Origin: Acidovorax sp. FJL06
Lineage (GTDB): Bacteria; Pseudomonadota; Gammaproteobacteria; Burkholderiales; Burkholderiaceae_C
Assembly: GCF_003852545.1 (NCBI RefSeq)
Contig: NZ_QAJR01000043.1
Coordinates: 1 to 39,627 of the forward strand
DNA: 39,627 nucleotides
Direction: 5' to 3'
A model generated the notes under the pieces. The model was given only the letters and a program-made list of their open reading frames with translations, made no database searches and was not told the DNA's origin. Within the stretch, counting starts at the first letter, position 1, and each line of letters starts with the position of its first letter. Below are positions 32,640-39,627 of this stretch, piece after piece. Position numbers and translations under genes: made by a program.

Positions 32640-33617
32640 TCAGCGGCTGTCCGCCTTGGTGTCGCTGAAGCGGCCGTAGCTTTGCAGGCGCTCGTAGCGG
32701 CGGTCCAGCAGGTCTTTGGTCTTGAGGTCCGCCACCTGGCGGAAGGCATCGCCCAGGGCGCGCTTCAAGAAGGCGGCCATCTGCTTGTGGTCGCGGTGCG
32801 CGCCGCCCACGGGCTCGCTCACGATCTTGTCGACCAGACCCAGGGCCTTGAGGCGGTGGGCCGTGATGCCCAGGGCGTCAGCCGCCTCCTGGGCCTTGTC
32901 GCTGGTCTTCCAGAGGATGGAGGCGCAGCCTTCAGGGCTGATCACGGAATAGATGGCGTACTGCAGCATCACGACCTGATCGGCCACGCTGATCGCCAGC
33001 GCGCCGCCGGAGCCGCCTTCGCCGATGATGGTGGTGATGATGGGCACTTCGAGCTGCGCCATCTCGAAGATGTTGCGGCCGATGGCCTCGGACTGGCCGC
33101 GCTCCTCGGCGTCGATGCCGGGGTAGGCACCGGGGGTATCCACAAAGGTGAACACGGGCAGCTTGAACTTCTCGGCCGTCTTCATCAGGCGCAGGGCCTT
33201 GCGGTAGCCCTCGGGCTTGCTCATGCCAAAGTTGCGCATCGCGCGCTCCTTGGTGTCGCGCCCCTTCTGATGGCCCAGCACCATGCAGGCATGGCCGTTG
33301 AAGCGCGCCAGGCCGCCCACGATGGACAGGTCGTCCGCATAGTGGCGGTCACCGTGCAGCTCGACGAAGTCGGTGAAGATGTCGCGCACGTAGTCGAGCG
33401 TGTAGGGGCGCTCGGGGTGGCGGGCGATCTTGGTGATCTGCCAGGGCGACAGCTCGGCGTAGATGTCCTTGGTGAGCTGCTGGCTCTTCTTGCTGAGCTG
33501 GTCGATCTCTTCCGAGATGTCTACGGCACTTTCGGTCTGCACGTAGCGCAGTTCTTCAATTTTGGATTCGAGTTCCGCGATGGGCTGTTCGAAATCCAGA
33601 AAGGTCTTTTTCGCCAA
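32640..33617 (-). CDS. accA: acetyl-CoA carboxylase carboxyltransferase alpha subunit
   Basis: A 325-residue AccA, the alpha half of the carboxyltransferase that makes malonyl-CoA for fatty-acid synthesis with AccBCD. Blocks [42 protein letters not shown] and [11 protein letters not shown] are all present. The start is a TTG, not ATG: AAGGAG lies 8 bp before it and it gives the family's AKKTFLDF opening. A GTG- or ATG-based longer start would add about 16 residues absent from the family. Cytoplasmic and essential. Confidence 0.97.
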   Translation of the reverse strand: MAKKTFLDFEQPIAELESKIEELRYVQTESAVDISEEIDQLSKKSQQLTKDIYAELSPWQITKIARHPERPYTLDYVRDIFTDFVELHGDRHYADDLSIVGGLARFNGHACMVLGHQKGRDTKERAMRNFGMSKPEGYRKALRLMKTAEKFKLPVFTFVDTPGAYPGIDAEERGQSEAIGRNIFEMAQLEVPIITTIIGEGGSGGALAISVADQVVMLQYAIYSVISPEGCASILWKTSDKAQEAADALGITAHRLKALGLVDKIVSEPVGGAHRDHKQMAAFLKRALGDAFRQVADLKTKDLLDRRYERLQSYGRFSDTKADSR

Positions 33618-33713
33618 CGTTTTTCTCCTTGGGACACGCGCCGGGGCGGCTGCCACGAATGGCACGCACTGTAACCGACGGTTAACGAGTTTTGTAAAGC
33701 GCGCCTCGGTGCG

Positions 33714-34388
33714 TCAGTACGCGACCGGCTGTGGGTCGAGCGACCGCCAAATATACCAAGTCGCCACACTGCACCAGGGCTTCCAGGCCTCGGCCACCTC
33801 GCGGGCATCGCTGCGGCTCACGGGGTCGCCCGAAAAGTAATTCTGGCTGATGCCAGTGATTAACCCTGGATCATCCAGGGGCAAAACATTGGGCCGCATC
33901 AAATAGAAGATCAAAAACATCTCGGCCGTCCAGCGGCCGATGCCCCGGATGGCGACCAGCTCGGCAATGATGGCCTCGTCGTCCATCGCCGCCCAGTCCT
34001 TCACGTGCAGCTTGCCGCTCTCGAAGTGCATGGCCAGGTCCACCAGGTAGTCCACCTTGCGGGCCGACAGGCCGGCAGCGCGCATGTCGTCGATCTTGAG
34101 CTTGAGCACGCTCGCGGGCTTCATGCCGCGCGGCAGCAGCGCCACCAGGCGCTCCCACACGGCCTGCGCGGCCGCCACCGACACCTGCTGGCCCACGATG
34201 GAGCGCGCCAGGGTGATGAACGGGTCGCCCCGCGTCTGCAGTGCGGCGTCGCCAAACTGCGGGATCAGGCGCTTCATCACGCGGTCTTTTTTCACCAGGT
34301 GCTTGCAGGCCTCGGCCCAGTAGTCGGGCGTGGCCAGCACCAGCGGCGGCGCTGCGGCGTCGCCCGCTATCTTTTTAGAAGCTGCCAC
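33714..34388 (-). CDS. DNA-3-methyladenine glycosylase II (AlkA-like)
   Basis: A 224-residue HhH-GPD base-excision repair glycosylase. The helix-hairpin-helix is at about 143-165 (VAIRGIGRWTAEMFLIFYL), and PLDDPGL supplies the catalytic aspartate (Asp173). It lacks the N-terminal TATA-like domain of E. coli AlkA, as in the shorter bacterial forms. The start is a GTG at 34388 with GGGG upstream; the first nine codons lie within a dispersed repeat. It removes alkylated purines from DNA. It lies between cysS and accA on the same strand. Confidence 0.93.
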   Translation of the reverse strand: MAASKKIAGDAAAPPLVLATPDYWAEACKHLVKKDRVMKRLIPQFGDAALQTRGDPFITLARSIVGQQVSVAAAQAVWERLVALLPRGMKPASVLKLKIDDMRAAGLSARKVDYLVDLAMHFESGKLHVKDWAAMDDEAIIAELVAIRGIGRWTAEMFLIFYLMRPNVLPLDDPGLITGISQNYFSGDPVSRSDAREVAEAWKPWCSVATWYIWRSLDPQPVAY

Positions 34389-34423
34389 CGCTTACCCCAT
34401 CTGCCCTAGAGGCATTTTTTTTT
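34365..34423. repeat. dispersed repeat, copy D, at glycosylase start
   Basis: GCTATCTTTTTAGAAGCTG, then ACCGCTTACC and GCCCTAGAGGC followed by a T-run. It aligns ungapped with copy A at 19 of 29 core positions. It covers the cysS-glycosylase gap and encodes the first residues (AASKKIAG) of the glycosylase. Confidence 0.7.
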
Positions 34424-34436
34424 ACAAAACAGGGGT

Positions 34437-35819
34437 TCACTGTGCCGCTTCCCAGGTCGTGCCCGCAGCGGAATCCTTGAGCACGATGCCCTGGGCCAGC
34501 AGGGCCTGGCGGATGCGGTCGGCCTCGGCAAAATTCTTGGCGGCTTTGGCGGCGGCACGGGCAGCGATCTGCGCCTGGATCTCGGATTCGCCCACACCGG
34601 TCGCCCCTGCCTGAAAAAAGGCCTGGGGGTCGCCTTGCAAGATACCAATGCAGCCGCCCAGCGCCTTGAGCAGCCCGGCCAGCGCGGCCGAGCGGGTCTT
34701 GTTGACCTCGCCCGCCAGGTCGAACAGGACGGCCACGGCCTCGGGCGTGCCGAAGTCCTCGTCCATGGCGGCCTTGAAGCGGGCGGCGTAGGGGCCGGCC
34801 CAGTCGATGGCGGCCATGTCGGCCGGAGCCACCAGGCTCAGCGCCGTGTACAGGCGCTTCAGGGCCTGGCGCGCGTCGTCCAGGTGGGCGTCGCTGTAGT
34901 TCAGCGCGCTGCGGTAGTGGGCGCGCACCATGAAGAAACGCAGCGTCTCCGCGTCGTACTGCTTGAGCACGTCGCGGATGGTGAAGAAGTTGCCCAGGCT
35001 TTTGGACATCTTCTCGTTGTCCACCCGCACGAAGCCGTTGTGCACCCAGAATTTGGCCAGGGGCTGGCCCGTGGCGCCTTCGCTTTGGGCGATCTCGTTC
35101 TCGTGGTGGGGGAACTGCAGGTCCGCGCCGCCGCCGTGGATGTCAAAGGTCTCGCCCAGGGTGGCGCAGCTCATGGCCGAGCACTCGATGTGCCAGCCGG
35201 GGCGGCCCGTGCCGAACGCGCTGGCCCATTGGGCCTCGGGCGGCTCCTCGGGCTTGGAGGCTTTCCACAGCACGAAGTCGAGCGGGTCTTCCTTGCCACC
35301 CTGCACGGCCACGCGCTCGCCGGCGCGCAGCTCGTCGAGCGACTTGCCCGAGAGCTTGCCGTAGCCGTCGAACTTGCGCACTGCGTAGTTCACGTCGCCA
35401 TTGCTGGCACGGTAAGCCAGGCCCTTGCCTTCCAGTTGGCCGATGAGCGAGAGCATCTGGGGCACGTATTCGGTGGCGCGGGGCTCCACGGTGGGCGGCT
35501 CGATGCCCAGCAGGCCGATGTCCTGATGCATCGCGGCGATCATCTCGTCGGTGAGCTGGCGGATGGTGATGCCCCGCTCCAACGCGCGCTTGATGATCTT
35601 GTCGTCGATGTCGGTGATGTTGCGCACGTAGGTGACGCGCAAGCCGCTGCTTTTCAGCCAGCGCTGCACCACGTCAAACGCCATCATCATGCGGGCGTGG
35701 CCGATGTGGCACAGGTCATAGATGGTCATGCCGCACACGTACATGCGCACATGGCCAGGTTCGAGCGGGGAAAAGTCCTCCAATGCACGCGACAGCGTGT
35801 TGTAGATGCGCAAACTCAT
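34437..35819 (-). CDS. cysS: cysteinyl-tRNA synthetase
   Basis: A 460-residue class Ia synthetase that charges tRNA-Cys. HIGH motif at 38-41 (CHIGHAR), zinc ligands Cys29, Cys213, and the His/Glu of FPHHENE (238-240), and KMSKS at 270-274 are intact. Length and C-terminal helical domain are normal. It is the first gene of a minus-strand housekeeping run with the glycosylase and accA. Confidence 0.97.
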   Translation of the reverse strand: MSLRIYNTLSRALEDFSPLEPGHVRMYVCGMTIYDLCHIGHARMMMAFDVVQRWLKSSGLRVTYVRNITDIDDKIIKRALERGITIRQLTDEMIAAMHQDIGLLGIEPPTVEPRATEYVPQMLSLIGQLEGKGLAYRASNGDVNYAVRKFDGYGKLSGKSLDELRAGERVAVQGGKEDPLDFVLWKASKPEEPPEAQWASAFGTGRPGWHIECSAMSCATLGETFDIHGGGADLQFPHHENEIAQSEGATGQPLAKFWVHNGFVRVDNEKMSKSLGNFFTIRDVLKQYDAETLRFFMVRAHYRSALNYSDAHLDDARQALKRLYTALSLVAPADMAAIDWAGPYAARFKAAMDEDFGTPEAVAVLFDLAGEVNKTRSAALAGLLKALGGCIGILQGDPQAFFQAGATGVGESEIQAQIAARAAAKAAKNFAEADRIRQALLAQGIVLKDSAAGTTWEAAQ

Positions 35820-35982
35820 GGGATTTCAGTCACGGGGGATGGGGTGGTTGGGTGAAAGGATTCACCCGGCAGCAAAGGGCCTGGAACAGGTTCTCAGGGC
35901 CCTCGGCGGGGGTTGGCCCAGCAAGGGGCCTTCAGCGAAATCACCCGCGGCAACAGCGTACCGTCATGACAACCCCCTCAGC

Positions 35983-35988
35983 TACAAT
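35983..35988 (+). promoter_or_regulatory. -10 element upstream of TPR gene
   Basis: TACAAT (5 of 6 to consensus) lies 59 bp before the TPR-protein ATG. A matching -35 is not evident at 16-18 bp. Confidence 0.35.
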
Positions 35989-36046
35989 CCGCCGCAGTAT
36001 AAGCCCCCCGCCCCGGCGGGCCGCTGCCCAACTCCCCGGAATCCCC

Positions 36047-37108
36047 ATGAAGCCAGTCCTCCGCACCCTTCCACAACTCTTGCGCATGGTGGCGCTGACC
36101 GCGCTGCTGGGCACGGGCGTGGCCCATGCCGACGACTACACGGAGATCACCCAGCTGCTCAAGACGGGCAAGGCCGCAGAGGCGCTGACCAAGGCCGATC
36201 AGCGCCTGGCCGCCACCCCGCGCGACCCGCAGCTGCGCTTTCTGCGCGGCGTGGCGCAGGCCGACAGCGGCAAACAGGGCGAGGCCATCACCACCTTCAC
36301 CAAGCTGACGGAAGAGTACCCCGAGCTGCCCGAGCCCTACAACAACCTGGCCGTGCTCTACGCCAACCAGAACCAGCTGGACAAGGCCCGCACGGCGCTG
36401 GAGATGGCGATCCGCACCAACCCCAGCTACGCCACCGCGCACGAGAACCTGGGCGACATCTACGCCAAGCTGGCCAGCCAGGCCTACAACAAGGCCCTGC
36501 AGCTCGATGCCACCAGCGCCAACACGGTCAAACCCAAGCTGGCGCTGATCCGCGAACTGTTCTCCACCGACGCGGCCAGCAAGTCCGGCCGCCCTGCCGC
36601 AGCAGCCCCGGCACCTGCCGCCGTGGTGGCCACCCAGCGCCCGGCACCGGCCGCAGCGCCTGCGACCCCAGCCCCCGCTGCGGCAGCCGCCCCAGCGCCC
36701 GCTGCCGCACCGGCCGCAGCAACCCCGGCCCCCGCACCGGCACCCGCCCCTGCCGCCGCCAGCGACGCATCCACCCAGGCCGTGACGGCCGCCGTGCAGG
36801 CCTGGGCCACCGCCTGGGCCGCCAAGGACATGAAGGGCTACCTGGGCGCCTATGACAAGTCCTTCGATCCACCCGGCCGCCAGAACCGCTCCGCCTGGGA
36901 GAAAGAGCGCGAGTCGCGCATCGTCGGCAAGTCCAAGATCAGCGTGAAGCTGTCCGACATCGCCGTATCGGTCCAGGGCGACAAGGCCACGGCCCGCTTT
37001 CGCCAGGCCTACAGCGCGGATGCACTCAACGTGACCAGCCGCAAGACCCTGGATCTGGTGAACAGCAACGGCCGCTGGACCATCGTTCGCGAATCCACAG
37101 GCGGCTGA
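36047..37108 (+). CDS. secreted TPR protein with Csd6-type NTF2-like domain
   Basis: A 353-residue exported protein. The signal peptide ends at about 27 (GVAHA). Tetratricopeptide-type helices cover about 30-170 (PEPYNNLAVLYANQNQLDKA, ATAHENLGDIYAKLA). A long Ala/Pro linker spans about 183-240. The C-terminal NTF2-like domain (about 245-351) is the type found at the end of Csd6/L,D-transpeptidase family proteins and is paralogous to the end of the next gene's product. This suggests a periplasmic partner in cell-wall work. It ends in a strong terminator. Confidence 0.88.
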   Translation: MKPVLRTLPQLLRMVALTALLGTGVAHADDYTEITQLLKTGKAAEALTKADQRLAATPRDPQLRFLRGVAQADSGKQGEAITTFTKLTEEYPELPEPYNNLAVLYANQNQLDKARTALEMAIRTNPSYATAHENLGDIYAKLASQAYNKALQLDATSANTVKPKLALIRELFSTDAASKSGRPAAAAPAPAAVVATQRPAPAAAPATPAPAAAAAPAPAAAPAAATPAPAPAPAPAAASDASTQAVTAAVQAWATAWAAKDMKGYLGAYDKSFDPPGRQNRSAWEKERESRIVGKSKISVKLSDIAVSVQGDKATARFRQAYSADALNVTSRKTLDLVNSNGRWTIVRESTGG

Positions 37109-37127
37109 TCGTGAGCCCCGACGCGGC

Positions 37128-37157
37128 GCCTGCGCCTCTTGCGCGGGCTTTTTTTTT
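37128..37157 (+). terminator. intrinsic terminator after TPR gene
   Basis: GCCTGCGC pairs with GCGCGGGC (one G-U), loop CTCTT, then nine T's. The transpeptidase gene starts 17 bp later, so that gene needs its own promoter or read-through. Confidence 0.85.
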
Positions 37158-37174
37158 GCCCTGACCCGAAGCTG

Positions 37175-38470
37175 ATGCCGCGCATGTCCGTGCCTTTGCC
37201 CGCACCCGGCCGCCTGGCGGCAACCGTCGCCCTGTGCCTGGCGGGCCTTGTGCTGGCCGCCCCCGCGATGTCCCAGGGCGACAAGGAAAAGAAGACGCGG
37301 CGCGCAGCGCCCTCGGCACCACCGGTCTCCACCACCGCCCTGCACGACGGCCAGGCCGAGGCCCGCCTGATGGCGGTGTACAAGCTCGTGGCCGAAGGCC
37401 GGGGCCGCGAGGCCCTGGCGCAGGCCGAAAGCCTGGCGCGCGACTACCCCAACTTCCAGCTGGCGCAACTGGCCGTGGGTGATTTGCTGGTGTCGCGCAC
37501 ACGCCCCCTCCGCCACCTGGGCGATGTGGCCCCCGAGCCCGACTCGGCCCGCAGCCTCCAGGCCGCCGCCACCCTCACCGAGCTGCGCACCGAATCGCGC
37601 CAGCGGGTGGATGCGCAGCGCAGCCGCCCGCCCGAAAACAGCGTCCCGGCGCAGTTCCTGGAGCTGTCGCCCCGATCGCGCCACGCCATTGCGGTAGACG
37701 CCTCGCGCTCGCGCCTGTACCTGTTCGAGAACACCCCCAAGGGCCTGCAGCTGGTGGCCGACTACTACGCCTCGGTGGGCAAGCTTGGCATCGAAAAAGC
37801 CGCCGAAGGCGACCAGCGCACACCGCTCGGGGTGTACTTCATCACCAGCCGGCTCGACCCTGCCACGCTCAAGGATTTTTACGGCGCTGGCGCCCTGCCC
37901 ATCAACTACCCCAACCCGCTCGACCAGAGCCGGGGCAAGACGGGCAGCGGCATCTGGCTGCACGGCACGCCCCCCGACCAGTTTGCGCGCGCCCCCCTGG
38001 CCACCGATGGCTGCCTGGTGCTGGCCAACCCCGACCTGGAGCGCATCCTGCGCACCGTGGAGCCCCGCTCCACGCCCGTGGTCATCGCGCGCCAGCTGCA
38101 GTGGGTGCAGCCGCACAGCGTGGCGGCCGAGCGCAAATCGTTCGAGGCCGTGCTCAACGCCTGGCGCACCGCCAAGACCGAGGGCGACATGAAGCGCCTG
38201 CTGGGCTTTTACGCGCCCGAGTTCCAAAGCTACCGCAAGAAACCGCTGGACGAGTGGACCCAGGTGCTGCAGGCCGAGACCCGCGCGCTCAAGGGCCGGG
38301 AACTCCAGCTCAAGGACAAGTCTTACCTGCGCTGGACCGACTCCGCCGACACCATGGTGGTAACGTTCGGCGAAGTCGCCGAAGGCGCCCGCACGGGCCC
38401 CACCAAGCGCCAGTACTGGACGCGGCGGGGCCAACATTGGCAGATATTTTTCGAAGGAGTGATTGGATGA
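37175..38470 (+). CDS. L,D-transpeptidase (YkuD) family protein
   Basis: A 431-residue exported protein. The signal peptide ends near residue 34. A helical region precedes the YkuD domain at about 170-310: RLYLFENTPKGLQLV, GDQRTPLGVYFITS, GSGIWLHGTP (catalytic-type His) and ATDGCLVLANPDL (Cys nucleophile). The usual SHGC-[IV]-R motif is TDGCLVL here, without the arginine, as in the YafK/Csd6-like group. The C-terminal NTF2-like domain (about 325-430) resembles that of the gene before. The role is probably L,D-transpeptidation or L,D-carboxypeptidation of peptidoglycan. The stop overlaps the ppiA start (ATGA). A second ATG three codons in is an alternative start. Confidence 0.88.
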   Translation: MPRMSVPLPAPGRLAATVALCLAGLVLAAPAMSQGDKEKKTRRAAPSAPPVSTTALHDGQAEARLMAVYKLVAEGRGREALAQAESLARDYPNFQLAQLAVGDLLVSRTRPLRHLGDVAPEPDSARSLQAAATLTELRTESRQRVDAQRSRPPENSVPAQFLELSPRSRHAIAVDASRSRLYLFENTPKGLQLVADYYASVGKLGIEKAAEGDQRTPLGVYFITSRLDPATLKDFYGAGALPINYPNPLDQSRGKTGSGIWLHGTPPDQFARAPLATDGCLVLANPDLERILRTVEPRSTPVVIARQLQWVQPHSVAAERKSFEAVLNAWRTAKTEGDMKRLLGFYAPEFQSYRKKPLDEWTQVLQAETRALKGRELQLKDKSYLRWTDSADTMVVTFGEVAEGARTGPTKRQYWTRRGQHWQIFFEGVIG

Positions 38471-39039
38471 TTTCCAGAAGAAATTCGACCCTTGCGCTGG
38501 CCAGCATTGCCATAGCAGCTATATTTTCAGTAGCGCCAGCCCTGGCCCAGGACGCAGCCCCCAAGGTCAAGCTGGCCACCTCGATGGGTGACATCGTGGT
38601 GCAGCTCGACGCCGCCAAGGCGCCCAAGACGGTGGAGAACTTCCTGGCCTACGTGAACGCCAAGCACTACGACGGCACCATCTTCCACCGCGTGATCAAC
38701 AACTTCATGATCCAGGGTGGCGGCTTCACGCCCGACATGCAGCAAAAGTCCACCCGGCCGCCGATCGCTCTGGAGGCCAAGAATGGCCTCAAGAACGACA
38801 CCTACACCGTGGCCATGGCACGCACATCCAACCCGGAGTCGGCCACCGCGCAGTTCTTCATCAACGTGAAGAACAACGACAGCCTGAACGCCCCCAGCCC
38901 TGACGGCCATGGCTACGCCGTGTTCGGCAAGGTGATCAGCGGCGCCGACGTGGTCGACAAGATCAAGGCCGTGCCCACCGGGCGCGGCGACGTGCCCACC
39001 ACCCCCGTCACCATCACTTCCGCCACCGTGGTGAAGTGA
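38467..39039 (+). CDS. ppiA: periplasmic cyclophilin peptidyl-prolyl isomerase
   Basis: A 190-residue cyclophilin with a signal peptide cleaved near residue 28 (APALA). The catalytic-site blocks are [26 protein letters not shown] and GYAVFGKV. The N-terminus overlaps the transpeptidase stop by 4 bp, so the two are co-translated and both act in the periplasm. Part of the signal-peptide coding region (around 38514-38545) resembles half of the dispersed repeat found elsewhere in the window. Confidence 0.95.
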   Translation: MISRRNSTLALASIAIAAIFSVAPALAQDAAPKVKLATSMGDIVVQLDAAKAPKTVENFLAYVNAKHYDGTIFHRVINNFMIQGGGFTPDMQQKSTRPPIALEAKNGLKNDTYTVAMARTSNPESATAQFFINVKNNDSLNAPSPDGHGYAVFGKVISGADVVDKIKAVPTGRGDVPTTPVTITSATVVK

Positions 39040-39061
39040 ATTTTTTGAAGAAAGCACTGCA

Positions 39062-39589
39062 ATGAGCAACCCACAAGTTGAACTCCACGTCACCATCAAC
39101 GTGGCAGAAACCGCCACCCAGGGCGTGATCACCATCGAACTGGACGCCGTGAATGCCCCCAAGTCCACGGCCAACTTCCTGAGCTACGTGAACAGCGGCT
39201 TCTACAGCGGCACCGTGTTCCACCGTGTGATCAAGAACTTCATGGTCCAGGGCGGCGGCATGACGGCCGACATGAAGCAAAAAGAAACCCAGGCCCCGAT
39301 CGAGAACGAAGCCAAGAACGGCCTGAAGAACGACAAGTACACCCTGGCCATGGCCCGCACCGGCGACCCCCACAGCGCCACGGCCCAGTTCTTCATCAAC
39401 ACGGTGGACAACGCCTTCCTGAACCACACCTCCCCCACCGCGCAAGGCTGGGGCTATGCCGTGTTCGGCAAGGTCGTGAAGGGCCAGGACGTGGTGGACG
39501 CCATCAAGGCCGTGCGCACCACGCGCAAGGGCTTCCACGACGACGTGCCTTTTGACGCCGTAGTCATCGACAAGGCCGTGGCACTTTGA
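39062..39589 (+). CDS. ppiB: cytoplasmic cyclophilin peptidyl-prolyl isomerase
   Basis: A 175-residue cyclophilin without signal peptide. Blocks [30 protein letters not shown] and GYAVFGKVV match PpiB. It is 22 bp after ppiA, with which it shares about half its residues, so the pair arose by duplication with one copy exported and one kept in the cytoplasm. Confidence 0.95.
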   Translation: MSNPQVELHVTINVAETATQGVITIELDAVNAPKSTANFLSYVNSGFYSGTVFHRVIKNFMVQGGGMTADMKQKETQAPIENEAKNGLKNDKYTLAMARTGDPHSATAQFFINTVDNAFLNHTSPTAQGWGYAVFGKVVKGQDVVDAIKAVRTTRKGFHDDVPFDAVVIDKAVAL

Positions 39590-39596
39590 GCCTCAT

Positions 39597-39625
39597 CCCC
39601 CTGAGGCGCTGCGCGCCTTCCCCCT
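39597..39625. repeat. dispersed GC repeat at window end
   Basis: CCCCCTGAGGCGC-TGC-GCGCCTTCCCCC holds an AGGCGC/GCGCCT stem with C-runs outside. I recall near-identical elements scattered through Acidovorax-type genomes. It starts 7 bp past the ppiB stop and may act as an mRNA 3'-end hairpin. Confidence 0.5.
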
Positions 39626-39627
39626 TC

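Noticed and set aside
30266-32668. An 800-codon open frame on the plus strand
   Set aside because: Antisense to the chemoreceptor gene and the start of tilS, with shadow composition and no ribosome site or domain.
36590-36770. Repetitive GCC/CCN-rich stretch considered as a tandem repeat array
   Set aside because: It is the coding sequence of the Ala/Pro linker of the TPR protein; codon usage varies and there is no fixed repeat unit.
35978-38437. An 819-codon open frame on the minus strand
   Set aside because: Antisense to the TPR and transpeptidase genes; its glycine-rich part is only the complement of the Ala/Pro linker.
1-39627. CRISPR arrays, prophage, insertion sequences, rRNA, toxin-antitoxin pairs
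   Set aside because: No spaced direct repeats, phage structural genes, transposases, terminal inverted repeats or rRNA sequence were found.

Overview
The window looks like a chromosomal segment of a GC-rich beta-proteobacterium of the family Comamonadaceae, closest in style to Acidovorax or Delftia. The grounds are high GC, strong G/C third-position bias, a tctABC-tctDE tricarboxylate locus, a secreted type 2 polyhydroxybutyrate (PHB) depolymerase, the housekeeping run cysS / 3-methyladenine glycosylase / accA / tilS / lysC / tRNA-Ser, and short dispersed AGCGCTT...GCGCTA repeats that I associate with this family. I see no prophage, insertion sequence, CRISPR array or rRNA. The genus is inferred, not proven.

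Layout. 1-4.0 kb: lipoproteins (one an alpha/beta hydrolase), a DUF2141 protein, a methyltransferase, and a divergent LysR regulator. 4.0-7.3 kb: a small secreted protein, a LysR regulator divergent from a pirin gene, and a truncated isochorismatase gene abutting a glutaredoxin. 7.6-8.0 kb: a DM13 protein. 8.1-20.9 kb: one large minus-strand block for PHB breakdown and uptake. 21-21.7 kb: a DUF2325 gene behind a Fur-like box. 21.9-27.7 kb: tctABC with divergent tctDE and an Hsp15-type gene. 27.7-30.5 kb: a hypothetical gene, tRNA-Ser(GCU), an ACT-domain-only remnant of aspartokinase, and tilS. 30.6-35.8 kb: a chemoreceptor, accA, a DNA glycosylase and cysS. 36-39.6 kb: a TPR protein, an L,D-transpeptidase-like protein and two cyclophilins.

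The most interesting system is the 8.1-20.9 kb block. In transcription order it encodes a PAS/AAA+/Fis sigma-54 activator, a periplasmic ligand-binding protein, a secreted PHB depolymerase, a complete LivGFHM-type ABC transporter, a lipoprotein 3-hydroxybutyrate-oligomer hydrolase, a second ligand-binding protein and an alpha/beta hydrolase. A near-consensus sigma-54 promoter (TGGCACG-N4-GTGCA, GG-to-GC spacing 12) lies between the activator and the first binding-protein gene. A perfect 9+9 inverted repeat about 80-105 bp upstream of it fits an activator site. My reading is a self-contained PHB-scavenging regulon: depolymerise outside, hydrolyse oligomers, import the products through a transporter usually annotated as a branched-chain amino-acid permease. 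The substrate assignment is inference.

There are also signs of gene decay. lysC has lost its kinase half and survives as two diverged ACT domains with their own ribosome site; its frame now ends inside the tRNA-Ser gene. The isochorismatase gene keeps only its first ~60 codons. Several dispersed repeats lie inside or at the edges of coding sequences.
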